In this document: one piece after another, positions 45,611-54,629 of the stretch | How positions within the stretch are numbered: the first letter of the stretch is position 1 | Layout of the letters: every line of letters begins with the position of its first letter | Source of the DNA: Paenibacillus sp. J45TS6 | GTDB lineage: Bacteria > Bacillota > Bacilli > Paenibacillales > Paenibacillaceae | Assembly: GCF_018403285.1 (NCBI RefSeq) | Contig: NZ_BOSJ01000006.1 | Coordinates: 124,001 to 188,000, forward strand | Length of the DNA stretch: 64,000 nucleotides | Reading direction: 5' to 3' | The notes under the pieces: model-generated | The model's input: the letters and a program-made list of their open reading frames with translations, nothing else | Told to the model about the DNA's origin: nothing | Databases searched by the model: none | Made by a program: the position numbers and the translations under genes

Positions 45611-45958
45611 ATGACATTGACAAACTTAGAGATCGAAAAGCAAACCAAAATTGCAGCATGTATTGAAGCAATGAATGCGTGTAATAAATGCTATGTATCC
45701 AGCTTAAAAGAATATGATCTAGCTTCCCTATGTGAAAGCATGAAATATAATAAAGAAGCAGCCGAAATCTGCAGTTTTGCAGCAGCAGCCCTTAGCCGTG
45801 GAACGGTATTTGAACAAGAAATTTTGGCTCTTGTCGTAAAAGCTTGTGAACAATGTGCAAATGAAAGTGAGAAATTTGAACATACTCATTGCCAAAGTAG
45901 TGCAGAAGCTTGCCGCCGCTGTGCAGAGATCTGCTCAACAATGAGCATGGCTGTATGA
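45611..45958 (+). CDS. Cysteine-rich four-helix-bundle protein (DUF326, Csp-like)
   Basis: A 115-residue protein with 11 cysteines in helix-spaced pairs (NACNKC, KACEQC, EACRRC and single CxxxC partners), the DUF326 pattern of cytosolic copper-storage proteins such as B. subtilis YhjQ/Csp3. It has fewer Cys than Csp3, so copper capacity may be lower or the ligand different. CGGAGG sets the start at ATG 45611 in a frame open from 45545. No copper ATPase or chaperone gene is adjacent. Confidence 0.85.
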   Translation: MTLTNLEIEKQTKIAACIEAMNACNKCYVSSLKEYDLASLCESMKYNKEAAEICSFAAAALSRGTVFEQEILALVVKACEQCANESEKFEHTHCQSSAEACRRCAEICSTMSMAV

Positions 45959-45995
45959 TGGGTTGTTTTCCTGTATATGAGCGAGGAAGAGAAGC

Positions 45996-46034
45996 AGCAG
46001 AAGAAGGAGTTTAATCCTTGTTCTGCTTTTTTTG
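45996..46034 (+). terminator. Terminator after the Cys-rich gene
   Basis: AGCAGAAGAAGGA pairs with TCCTTGTTCTGCT (one mismatch), followed by seven T residues. Confidence 0.88.
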
Positions 46035-46136
46035 TGAGATTCTATAGAATATCCCTATCTATTTACATTTAATACTATAAACTTGTCTCTAACATAAGCT
46101 TAAAGGTGCAGGAAACTCAGAAAGGAGTTCGCTATC

Positions 46137-46973
46137 GTGTGGAAAGGAAACTTTGTTGAAACGAGCAGGGGGCGATTTGAGTATTTTATATGTGGAGAAG
46201 GAGAACCATTAGCAATTACACATTTCTATATGGCTTTCGATGATCGCGGAAATTTGTTTGCGAGTCCATTTACTGAACGATATAAGGTGCATTTAATTAA
46301 TGTAAGGGGAGCGGGGAATTCCGCCAAAGTTGAACACGATAGTCAATTAAGCTTGAAAGAAATGGTTAAAGATTTTGAAGCGATTAGAGAAGCGTTAGGA
46401 TTTGAAAAATGGGCTTTCGCAGGTCATTCAACGGGAGGAATGCTTGCACTACAATATGCCATTGAAGCACCCCATTCGCTAATGAAAGTAATTGCTGGAT
46501 GTACCGCTGCAAGTAACGAATATGCTAGCCATCCAAGAAGCATGTACTGTTCGAAAAACGAGAATTTTCAGCGGATTATTGAAATTATGGAGTTACTTAA
46601 TAACCCAAATACTTTACAAGAAGAACGTAAAAAATTGAACTACGAATGGGCTTTAATGTCGTATCATTCCGAGGAAAAACTAAAGCAAGCATTAACACTT
46701 CCAAATAGTGGACGAACCATGGGGAGAAGTCTTGATTATTTTAGAAAAGTAGAAGTTAAAAACTTTGACCATCGTGAACAATTAAAAAAGGTACATATTC
46801 CGGTCTACGTGTTTGCAGGAAAATTTGATGCACAATGTCCGGTCGAATATGGTATTGAAATAGCAACATTAATACCTGATGCCAAATTTACGATTTTTAA
46901 TAAATCAAATCATAATCCGTTCATAGAGGAAGAAGAAGCATTCAAAGATTTCGTGAAATTTAGCCAAAAATAA
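46137..46973 (+). CDS. Alpha/beta hydrolase
   Basis: A 278-residue hydrolase with the nucleophile elbow GHSTGG (Ser near residue 98), an Asp in FAGKFDAQCP and the catalytic His in SNHNPF, spaced as in proline iminopeptidases and related acylases. The oxyanion region usually reads HGGP; here it is ITHFYMAF. AAAGGAG precedes a GTG start. Its base composition is more AT-rich than the core genes. No substrate can be named. It sits upstream of the T-box argS unit but is transcribed separately. Confidence 0.85.
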   Translation: MWKGNFVETSRGRFEYFICGEGEPLAITHFYMAFDDRGNLFASPFTERYKVHLINVRGAGNSAKVEHDSQLSLKEMVKDFEAIREALGFEKWAFAGHSTGGMLALQYAIEAPHSLMKVIAGCTAASNEYASHPRSMYCSKNENFQRIIEIMELLNNPNTLQEERKKLNYEWALMSYHSEEKLKQALTLPNSGRTMGRSLDYFRKVEVKNFDHREQLKKVHIPVYVFAGKFDAQCPVEYGIEIATLIPDAKFTIFNKSNHNPFIEEEEAFKDFVKFSQK

Positions 46974-46986
46974 TCCCTCGAAAAGG

Positions 46987-47015
46987 TTGCGCTTTGCAGA
47001 AACTAAATATATAAT
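46987..47015 (+). promoter_or_regulatory. Promoter of the T-box argS operon
   Basis: TTGCGC (46987-46992), 17 bases and a perfect TATAAT (47010-47015), directly before the T-box leader. Confidence 0.7.
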
Positions 47016-47021
47016 ATTACA

Positions 47022-47310
47022 AAATTATACAATCGATGATCAAGAGAGTAATCCAGGACACCGTATTGTTAGCGAACCGGGTTGGTGGAAGCCGGTATGC
47101 AGGATCTGGTATGAAACGCACTTGGGAGATGGTATGCCGAAATCGAAGTAGGCGTATCCGGTCATGTGGACGTTACCCGCATATAAGGGGAATAGATACT
47201 CCTTATTCGTTATGTTTTTTGCAGAAGCGAATGGTTGATCTATTCACATAGAGTGGTACCGCGGGAATAATAGCTCTCGTCTCTGATAAACAGAGATGAG
47301 GGCTTTTTTT
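47022..47310 (+). promoter_or_regulatory. T-box riboswitch with arginine specifier
   Basis: tRNA-sensing leader. The conserved T-box AGAGTGGTACCGCGG (about 47250-47264) precedes a terminator (stem GCTCTCGTCTCTG/CAGAGATGAGGGC, 47273-47303, then seven T). Stem I carries AGAGAGTAAT near 47040 and, on its 3' side, the specifier CGC (47117-47119) followed by A, an arginine codon. Uncharged tRNA-Arg would favour read-through into argS. The specifier is read from position and fits the downstream gene. Confidence 0.92.
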
Positions 47311-47340
47311 GATATCCAATTTTAAAGGAGTGTAGTAAGG

Positions 47341-49038
47341 ATGTTAACAAAAAAGATAGCTGGGATTTTAGATTTACATGTTGATATGACTGCACAAGAG
47401 ATAGAAGCTATGTTAGAACAGCCGCCCCATCCTGAAATGGGGGATGTTGCCTTTCCATGTTTTTTGCTGGCTAAATCTCTAAAAAAATCACCTGTTATTA
47501 TAGCAGCTGAACTAGCAGCTTCTATTCAAGAAACCGGGATAACCGCAATGGCAGCGGGTCCGTATGTTAATTTCTTTTTTCAGCGGAGTACTGCTGCCGA
47601 GGCTATATTCGCTCAGTTAAGTCATCCGGACTTTGGGAAGCTTTCTATAGGAGAAGGGAAAAAAGTAGTCATTGATATGTCTTCTCCCAACATAGCTAAA
47701 CCTTTTGGAGTAGGCCATCTTCGTTCAACAGTGATTGGTGCCGCTCTATATCGAATGTACGAAATCGCAGGATACAGCGTAGAAAATGTAAATCACCTTG
47801 GAGACTGGGGAACCCAATTTGGTAAACAAATCGCGGCTTATAAAAGATGGGGGGATGACGAGAAACTGGCCAAAGAGCCCATAAGAGAATCACTTAACCT
47901 ATATGTGAAGTTTCACGATGAAGAAGAGCATGATCAGACGCTCAGCCAAGAAGCAAGAGAATGGTTTCGCAAATTAGAACAAGGTGATGAGGAAGCCACT
48001 AGGTTGTGGAATTATTTTGTCAAGATCAGTATGCAGGAATTTGAACGGATGTATAAGCGTCTTGGTGTAGACTTTGACCATGTTCTTGGCGAAAGCTTCT
48101 ATATTGATAAAACGGCAGGAATTGTGACAAAGCTCCAGGAGTCGGGTCTTCTTATCGAAAGCGATGAAGCGCTCGTTGTCCCGCTGGAAGAGGAAGGATT
48201 GCCGCCATGTCTTATTATTAAGCAGGATGGTACGACGATTTACCCTACAAGAGATCTCGCAACCGCTTTTTATCGCCGTGAAGTAATGGGCGCAGATGAA
48301 ATTCTTTATGTAGTCGGTGCGGAGCAAAAGCTTCATTTTCAGCAGGTCATCGCAGTTCTTCGCAAGTTGGGCGAGCCTTGGGCGGAAGACTTCATCCATG
48401 TTCCGTTTGGTTTAATGAAATTTGAAGGGCGCAAAATGTCCACGAGACGGGGGAAAGTCGTTTTTCTGGAGGAGGTTCTTGATGAAGCTGTTCAGCGGGC
48501 ACGTGAAATTATCAATTCAAAAAACCCGAATCTGCCAAATGCAGAAGAGGTAGCGGAGCAAGTAGGTATAGGAGCGATTGTATTTGGAGATCTCAAAAAT
48601 CATCGGTTAAATGAAGTTAATTTCTCACTCAAAGAGGCGCTTAGTTTTGAAGGAGAAACAGGCCCGTATGTGCAATATACGTATGCGAGGATTCAAAGCC
48701 TGCTTACAAAAGCACAGGGAATCGTTCCAGGGGGCAATACAAGGTCCTCTATATCGTTAGATAAAATATCAATAAGTGATGCTGCTTGGAATTTGTTAAA
48801 GCATCTCTCCAGATACCCGGAGTATCTTGAAAAAGCAGTCTGTTTAAAAGAACCTTCCATACTCGCGAGGTATGTTATTGATACGGCTCAATTATTCAAT
48901 CGTTTATATCATCATGAACGTTTTCTGGACGGTGAACCGCAAGAGCTGGAGTATAAACTTTATCTAGCACAAGTGTCAGGTGAACGGATTCATCAGATCC
49001 TCACCTTGCTTGGAGTGAAAACACCGGAACGTATGTAA
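47341..49038 (+). CDS. argS: Arginyl-tRNA synthetase, T-box controlled
   Basis: Charges tRNA-Arg with arginine. The 565-residue class I enzyme has an N-terminal additional domain (about 1-100), the HIGH-type motif in SPNIAKPFGVGHLRST, the KMSK-type loop GRKMSTRRGK and a C-terminal DALR anticodon-binding domain. The N-terminus (PHPEMGDVAFPCFLLAKSLKKSP) resembles the clostridial form more than the B. subtilis enzyme, so it may be a second, acquired copy. AAAGGAGTG precedes the ATG. The next gene begins 31 bases later with no terminator. Confidence 0.94.
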   Translation: MLTKKIAGILDLHVDMTAQEIEAMLEQPPHPEMGDVAFPCFLLAKSLKKSPVIIAAELAASIQETGITAMAAGPYVNFFFQRSTAAEAIFAQLSHPDFGKLSIGEGKKVVIDMSSPNIAKPFGVGHLRSTVIGAALYRMYEIAGYSVENVNHLGDWGTQFGKQIAAYKRWGDDEKLAKEPIRESLNLYVKFHDEEEHDQTLSQEAREWFRKLEQGDEEATRLWNYFVKISMQEFERMYKRLGVDFDHVLGESFYIDKTAGIVTKLQESGLLIESDEALVVPLEEEGLPPCLIIKQDGTTIYPTRDLATAFYRREVMGADEILYVVGAEQKLHFQQVIAVLRKLGEPWAEDFIHVPFGLMKFEGRKMSTRRGKVVFLEEVLDEAVQRAREIINSKNPNLPNAEEVAEQVGIGAIVFGDLKNHRLNEVNFSLKEALSFEGETGPYVQYTYARIQSLLTKAQGIVPGGNTRSSISLDKISISDAAWNLLKHLSRYPEYLEKAVCLKEPSILARYVIDTAQLFNRLYHHERFLDGEPQELEYKLYLAQVSGERIHQILTLLGVKTPERM

Positions 49039-49069
49039 GTTATTATCGTTCAGGGAGGGAGGAGAGTTC

Positions 49070-49942
49070 ATGTTCATTGAATTAGATCGAGTATCAAAGA
49101 GGTATGGAGAGAAAGTGGTGATCTCGGATGTTTCTCTGCAAATTAATCAGGGAGAGTGTCTTGTGCTGATCGGTGATAATGGGTCAGGCAAAACGACCCT
49201 CCTTCGATTACTTGCGGAGTTAATCTACCCAACGGAAGGAAAAGTGCTAAGGAAAATAACCGGAGGCACTAAAAAGACATTACTAAGAAGAACAGGATAT
49301 GCGATTGATCGTTTACCCGTAACTAATTTTACAGCAGAAGATTATTTACTTGCCATGGGCTTAATACAAGGTCTCAGTAAGAAGGAAATTCTGTATCACA
49401 CGGGCATGTGGTTTGAATTATTTGGACTTATGGAGGATAAAAATGAGCAGATTGCCTCTTATTCAAAGGGGATGAGACAGAAGGTAAATATCATGCAAAG
49501 CTTGTTAGGGGATCCAGAACTTTTGCTGCTCGATGAGCCTTTGTCTGGCTTAGATCGGAACTCTCAGCGGAATCTGATTCAATTACTATCAGAGTACAAG
49601 AAAACAAAGATGACCCTAGTATGTGCGAGTCATGAACATTTAATTGTAAGCGAACTTGCAGATCGCGTAGTAGAAATGCAAAGAGGAAAGTTGATACGAT
49701 TGCTGCAACCAGAAGAAATAGTGACCATAGATACCACCCTAGTTCGAGTTACCAATCTTTCCGAAGCAGAAGCAAAAGTCCTTTCTACCGCTGAAGGCAT
49801 CATTGAACTTAGTACACAGTCAAAAAAAGAAGCTGAACCCGAAATAACGATTATCATGCACTCTAGCCATAGCGATATTATACTAGCACATATCCTAGCA
49901 AAAGGCGGATCGATACAATCCGTGATCAGAGAAGAAAAATAA
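49070..49942 (+). CDS. ABC transporter ATP-binding protein
   Basis: A 290-residue ATPase with Walker A GDNGSGKTT (about residues 36-44), signature YSKGMRQK, Walker B LLLLDEP and H-loop CASHEH. The shape, with a C-terminal extension of about 80 residues, is that of exporters of the antibiotic/bacteriocin-immunity (BcrA/YhcH) kind. AGGGAGGAGAG precedes the ATG. It lies 31 bases after argS without a terminator, so it is likely under the same T-box. The partner permease follows at 25 bases. Confidence 0.9.
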   Translation: MFIELDRVSKRYGEKVVISDVSLQINQGECLVLIGDNGSGKTTLLRLLAELIYPTEGKVLRKITGGTKKTLLRRTGYAIDRLPVTNFTAEDYLLAMGLIQGLSKKEILYHTGMWFELFGLMEDKNEQIASYSKGMRQKVNIMQSLLGDPELLLLDEPLSGLDRNSQRNLIQLLSEYKKTKMTLVCASHEHLIVSELADRVVEMQRGKLIRLLQPEEIVTIDTTLVRVTNLSEAEAKVLSTAEGIIELSTQSKKEAEPEITIIMHSSHSDIILAHILAKGGSIQSVIREEK

Positions 49943-49966
49943 ACGGTTTTGAAAGGAGGGATAAAG

Positions 49967-50677
49967 TTGATCTTATCTAATATAACGTATCTTCTACGTA
50001 CCTATCTGAGATCAAATGCTTATTTTGTACCTTGTATTCTATACGTCTTCATTACGATGTTATTGTATTCCTATAAGCCAAATCCGATTACTGATAGTTA
50101 CAGTATAACGGCAATATTTCTATTTTTCATATCTTGCTGGGTAGGAAGAAGTTTATATCATGCAGAAAGCCCGGATCAGCGGGCCGTTACACTTACCCAT
50201 TCTCCACATAGGTGGAAATACTATTTATCCGAATGGTTATCTGCTATCGCAGTGACCTTCATTTTAGCAGCGATCGCAATCCTTTATCCGGTTATTACGA
50301 TGATGTTTCAAGGCTATCCAAATGTGAATGAATGGGTTACAGCGATTAGCGGGCATTTCACGCTCGGGATTTTAGGATCGTCTTTAGCACTGCTAACCCA
50401 GCGAAGTATGATTCCTCAATTGAATTATGGATTAAATCTCCTTATTTTATGGTCCATTACAGGCATATTGCATACACAATTGATAGCAATCCTGCCTGAT
50501 TCCGTCCAATTTATCAGCTGGGTTTTACCTCCGGTATTACCACTTATTCAACAAATGCTCACACCTGAATCGATTTGGCCTATGTTAGGTTTGGTGATTT
50601 ATTCAATTGTATACGCTTTTATCTTAGGTTCATGTTATGTTTATCTATCTTCCAAAAAAAGAGATGTCATGTTATAA
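49967..50677 (+). CDS. ABC transporter membrane subunit
   Basis: A 236-residue protein with six hydrophobic segments (about 18-35, 47-65, 90-112, 130-150, 158-178, 210-230), the usual size of a permease paired with a BcrA/YhcH-type ATPase. No family-specific motif was recognised. AAAGGAGGG sets the start at the TTG at 49967 rather than 49949. Together with the preceding ATPase it makes a complete exporter with no substrate-binding protein. Its substrate is unknown. Confidence 0.82.
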   Translation: MILSNITYLLRTYLRSNAYFVPCILYVFITMLLYSYKPNPITDSYSITAIFLFFISCWVGRSLYHAESPDQRAVTLTHSPHRWKYYLSEWLSAIAVTFILAAIAILYPVITMMFQGYPNVNEWVTAISGHFTLGILGSSLALLTQRSMIPQLNYGLNLLILWSITGILHTQLIAILPDSVQFISWVLPPVLPLIQQMLTPESIWPMLGLVIYSIVYAFILGSCYVYLSSKKRDVML

Positions 50678-50864
50678 CGCTTACATCTTTTTTTGTTCAC
50701 ATATGTAAACGCTGTCTTTACGAAATTATTATTTTTTAATAAAAAAACGTTATTTTGTGTTACGATTACTTACATTATCATTGATTTTTATCAAATATCG
50801 TTAATTACATATATAGTTTCCTCTCCAAGAAGGTTTTACAATAAAAGCAAGAGGAGGGGGAACA

Positions 50865-51821
50865 ATGTCACAGATCTCTACGGACATTAGAGTGGCGGAG
50901 CGCAAAAAACCAAGAGGTCTAGCGGTTCGGTTATGGAAACAATGGGAACTCCAGCTTATGGTGATCCCGGCGTTGATTATTGTATTCATATTTAGCTATA
51001 TTCCGATGTATGGTGTGCTGATGGCCTTTCAGGATTACAGTATTTTTGATGGGTTTTGGGCTAGCCCTTGGGTAGGATTTAAACATTTTGAAATGTTCTT
51101 TAATGCACCTGAATTCTGGACCATTATGAGAAATACGCTCGTCATAAGTGCGTTAAAGTTAATCATTGGTTTTCCTGCCCCCATTATCCTAGCGCTGATG
51201 TTGAATGAAGTTAAACAGATGGCGTTTAAACGAGTAATTCAGACGATAAGTTATTTACCGCATTTTCTGTCTTGGGTTATTGTTGCAGGATTCGCAATGT
51301 CGATTCTCTCAACGGATAATGGTAGCTTAAATATTTTGTTGCAGTCCCTGCATGTAATTGATGAACCTATCGGATTTCTTGGGACAGCTGATTATTTCTG
51401 GACAATTCTTGTAAGTACCAATGTATGGAAAGAAATTGGATTTAACTCGATTGTATACTTAGCGGCGATCGCAGGAATTAACCCAAGTCTATATGAAGCG
51501 GCGGAGATGGACGGTGCAAGCCGACTAAAACAAATTTCGTTTATTACGATACCTTCCATTATGCCCGTGATTATTATCTTCTTTATCCTTGCGATTGGTA
51601 ACTTATTAAATGCAGGTTTCGAAGACATCTTGCTGCTTGGATCAAACCCGGTTCTCCGAGATGTTTCCGATGTTATTGACACCTATGTTTACCGAATTGG
51701 TATAGAGAATCAGCGTTTTTCTTACGCTACAGCTGCTGGACTTTTTAAAGCGGTGATCAGTGTAACTCTCCTTACGGTAGCTAACTATATCGCACGCAGA
51801 TCGGGGAACAGCTTATGGTAG
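50865..51821 (+). CDS. ABC sugar transporter permease, LplB type
   Basis: A 318-residue permease with six membrane helices and the cytoplasmic coupling (EAA) loop EAAEMDGASRLKQISFITIP near residue 215. It is of the LplB/YtcP class that pairs with a second permease and a lipoprotein and uses a shared MsmX-like ATPase. AGAGGAGGGGG precedes the ATG. The 188 bases before it are AT-rich, with a palindrome TTGATTTTTATCAA (50781-50794) that could be an operator. It starts a five-gene importer and sensor cluster. Confidence 0.9.
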   Translation: MSQISTDIRVAERKKPRGLAVRLWKQWELQLMVIPALIIVFIFSYIPMYGVLMAFQDYSIFDGFWASPWVGFKHFEMFFNAPEFWTIMRNTLVISALKLIIGFPAPIILALMLNEVKQMAFKRVIQTISYLPHFLSWVIVAGFAMSILSTDNGSLNILLQSLHVIDEPIGFLGTADYFWTILVSTNVWKEIGFNSIVYLAAIAGINPSLYEAAEMDGASRLKQISFITIPSIMPVIIIFFILAIGNLLNAGFEDILLLGSNPVLRDVSDVIDTYVYRIGIENQRFSYATAAGLFKAVISVTLLTVANYIARRSGNSLW

Positions 51822-51867
51822 GATTAATCGCGCAACAAGGAGATATGTCACAAGGGGGGGCATCTAG

Positions 51868-52764
51868 ATGAAACACCGAAGTTTGAATGATCGATTGATG
51901 ATGTTTATCATCTACACTCTTCTTATTTTACTAGGGTTCTCTACATTCTATCCTTTCTGGAATGCGCTGGTGGTTTCTTTTAATGAAGGGATGGATACGG
52001 CTCTCGGAGGTATAACCTTTTGGCCCCGGGAGTGGACACTCGAGAACTACAGCATTGTATTCCAAGACAGCCGGATATTAAATGGATTTTACATATCGAT
52101 CATGAGAACACTAATCGGCACTTTATTTTCCGTTCTATTTACAGCGATGCTTGCGTTTGCGATGTCCAAACAGGACCTAATCGGCAGGAAATATTATATG
52201 GTCTTCTTTATCGTAACGATGTACTTCAGCGGTGGTTTGATTCCTTCATTTTTAGTAACACGCAGTCTTGGACTGATGGATTCTTTCTGGGTGTTCATTA
52301 TCCCGACGTTGATCAGTGTATGGAATATGATTATTTTCAGAACCTTCTTTCGTGGATTACCGGATGGGTTGCTTGAGTCAGCGCAAATTGATGGATGCGG
52401 TCATTTCAGAACTTTTTTCCGCATCGTCCTTCCACTTTCAGGTCCGGTCATCGCGACGTTGTCATTATTCACGGCAATCTTCCACTGGAATGAATGGTTC
52501 TTACCGAGTATTTATATTAACAATGAGAAGTTATTGCCTATTCAATCCATGCTTCAACAGATACTGAATTCCAACATCATGAGTGAACAGATGTCGCAGC
52601 TTGACTCTGCTGCACAAGCCCGTATGTCTCGTATGCGAAACGTGACCACAAAGTCGCTTTCTATGGCAACGATGATGGTTGCTACACTACCGATCATTGC
52701 CGTCTATCCTTTTGTACAAAAGTATTTTGTGAAGGGTGTACTGGTTGGATCGCTAAAAGAATAG
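51868..52764 (+). CDS. ABC sugar transporter permease, LplC type
   Basis: A 298-residue permease, the second of the pair, with six membrane helices and the coupling loop ESAQIDGCGHFRTFFRIVLP near residue 175. The C-terminus ends FVQKYFVKGVLVGSLKE, the standard ending of carbohydrate permeases. AAGGGGGGG precedes the ATG. It lies 46 bases after the LplB-type gene and before the lipoprotein. No ATPase gene is in the cluster. Confidence 0.9.
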   Translation: MKHRSLNDRLMMFIIYTLLILLGFSTFYPFWNALVVSFNEGMDTALGGITFWPREWTLENYSIVFQDSRILNGFYISIMRTLIGTLFSVLFTAMLAFAMSKQDLIGRKYYMVFFIVTMYFSGGLIPSFLVTRSLGLMDSFWVFIIPTLISVWNMIIFRTFFRGLPDGLLESAQIDGCGHFRTFFRIVLPLSGPVIATLSLFTAIFHWNEWFLPSIYINNEKLLPIQSMLQQILNSNIMSEQMSQLDSAAQARMSRMRNVTTKSLSMATMMVATLPIIAVYPFVQKYFVKGVLVGSLKE

Positions 52765-52834
52765 GTGTTTAAAGTCATTTGACTTTGGACCATAGATGGT
52801 TGTACCAGACATATTAAGGGGAGGGTTTACAAAG

Positions 52835-54499
52835 ATGTGGAAAAAAAGAAACAAGGGAACTAGTACCTTGCTAGTTGCACTGCTTGCATCAGCCATCGGG
52901 ATTGCAGGTTGTTCGAGTGGTAATGGGGGAACAGCTGCTACACCGGAAGCAGAACCTACTCCGCCAAAAGAAAACGTAGAAGCAACTTCTTTTGAGCTGG
53001 GGAAAGAAGATCTGAATTTTACTTTCTACGGTCATTATGATTGGTACACCATGCCGCAGTGGGGCGGCGACGAAGCAAGTAAATGGATCAAAGACAATAA
53101 AAAAGTGAATGTATCTGCAATTAATTCCGGGGGAAATGCGGCTCAAAAGCTAAACACGATGATTGCTGCTTCTGAACTCCCTGATGTGATCTGGATGGAC
53201 CGTAATGCGGATGTGGAGCGTCTGCGTGAAGCGGGAGCGCTTGTCCCATTTGATGATTATCTTGATAAATATCCCAACCTGAAAAAGTGGGCTGGTGAAG
53301 AAACGTTAAATATGCTTCGTTCTAGTGACGGCAAATTATATCAATTCCCGAATTGGTATACTTCGCAGCCAAATGGTAATGCGGGATACTTAGTTAACAA
53401 GAAGATGTACACGGAGCTTGGTGAGCCAGCACTTGAAACAACAGAAGACTTGTATAACTACCTTGTACAAGTTAAAGCAAAATATCCGAATGTTGTTCCA
53501 TTTGAACCGGATCTTGCGGTAGACGGCCAAGGGCTAGATGTTCTTTACGGTTCCTTTGGCGAAGATCATCCTCCTGTATTTGTGAAGGAAAGAGGAGTAC
53601 CAAAAGATAATCAGCTGACTTCTATTTTCCTTGATCCTGTATTTAGAGAATCAACGCAATATGCAAGCAAATTGTTCCGTGAAAAATTAATGGCACAAGA
53701 TGCACTTACTCAAACAAAAGACCAAATCAAGGAAAAAGTATATACAGGGCGCGTTGCGGTAGCGGCAGGTGCAAGTCCGACAGAGTATGGTGCTGTGGGT
53801 GATATTGAGCTGAAGAAGAAAGATCCAAATGATGGTTACTTCATGATTTGGCCTGTGCACAAAGAAGGACTCGACAAAAACAAAATCTGGGCGGGTACGT
53901 ATAACAGTCTTGGTTGGAACGTAAGTGTCATTACGAAAAGTGCTAAAGATCCAGAAAAAATCTTTGCTTTCCTTGACTGGTACACATCTCCTGAAGGTCA
54001 ACGTGTCATTATGTGGGGACCGGAAGGGAAATACTGGGATGGAACAGATGAAGATGGGGCTCCGAAATTTACGGATGCTTATGTAACAGATATTGAAGGA
54101 CGTAACAAAATGATGGATGCTACAGTTAACCTTCAGTGGAATGGGAATACCGTTTTTGTTGATAATGCAAAAATGAAGTTTGAACAATCCCTTCCAGCAG
54201 ATCAGCAAAACTGGGAGACAAAATATCAATCCGAAGTTACTTGGAAAACACAGTTCGATGCGACAGAATATATCAACCTTACGGCGATGCCTGAGTCCGA
54301 AGAAGGAATTATTCAGCAGCAATTGAATGAAATTTTCACAGAAGCAAGAGCCAAAGCGCTTTATGCAAAAAGTGATGAGGAAGTATTATCTATCCTAGAT
54401 AAAGCCCATGAAAAAGCAGTAGGTATCGGATATGATAAGTTACTTGCTTTTAAAACAAAAAAATGGCAAGAAAATATCGCTAAAATTGCTGGGAAATAA
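52835..54499 (+). CDS. Extracellular solute-binding lipoprotein
   Basis: A 554-residue lipoprotein with a basic N-terminus, a hydrophobic stretch and the lipobox IGIAGC (Cys26), then a Thr/Pro/Glu-rich spacer and a solute-binding fold of the large LplA/YtcQ size class. AAGGGGAGGG sets the start at ATG 52835. It belongs with the two upstream permeases. In Paenibacillus such proteins bind oligosaccharides, often plant polysaccharide fragments; the ligand here cannot be read from sequence. Confidence 0.9.
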   Translation: MWKKRNKGTSTLLVALLASAIGIAGCSSGNGGTAATPEAEPTPPKENVEATSFELGKEDLNFTFYGHYDWYTMPQWGGDEASKWIKDNKKVNVSAINSGGNAAQKLNTMIAASELPDVIWMDRNADVERLREAGALVPFDDYLDKYPNLKKWAGEETLNMLRSSDGKLYQFPNWYTSQPNGNAGYLVNKKMYTELGEPALETTEDLYNYLVQVKAKYPNVVPFEPDLAVDGQGLDVLYGSFGEDHPPVFVKERGVPKDNQLTSIFLDPVFRESTQYASKLFREKLMAQDALTQTKDQIKEKVYTGRVAVAAGASPTEYGAVGDIELKKKDPNDGYFMIWPVHKEGLDKNKIWAGTYNSLGWNVSVITKSAKDPEKIFAFLDWYTSPEGQRVIMWGPEGKYWDGTDEDGAPKFTDAYVTDIEGRNKMMDATVNLQWNGNTVFVDNAKMKFEQSLPADQQNWETKYQSEVTWKTQFDATEYINLTAMPESEEGIIQQQLNEIFTEARAKALYAKSDEEVLSILDKAHEKAVGIGYDKLLAFKTKKWQENIAKIAGK

Positions 54500-54546
54500 T
54501 TCAATTTAATACTCGCTCATTTCATTTAGTGAAGTATAATAATGGT

Positions 54547-54586
54547 AAACGCGCACCGCTCTTTTTTAGAACGGTGCAATGCGTTT
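54547..54586 (+). terminator. Hairpin between the lipoprotein and regulator genes
   Basis: AAACGCGCACCG faces CGGTGCAATGCGTTT with a three-base bulge. Only TTTATCATTT follows, so it may protect the transporter mRNA 3' end or terminate partially, lowering regulator expression. Confidence 0.5.
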
Positions 54587-54629
54587 ATCATTTATTCGTT
54601 GTGAATTCTCTACAGGGGGGAATGACACT

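Noticed and set aside
47036-47251. 71-residue open frame before argS
   Set aside because: It coincides with the T-box leader RNA; base pairing there explains the sequence.
53687-54322. 211-residue minus-strand frame inside the solute-binding protein gene
   Set aside because: Antisense of a well-supported gene, no ribosome site, low-complexity Phe/Ile/Cys-rich product.
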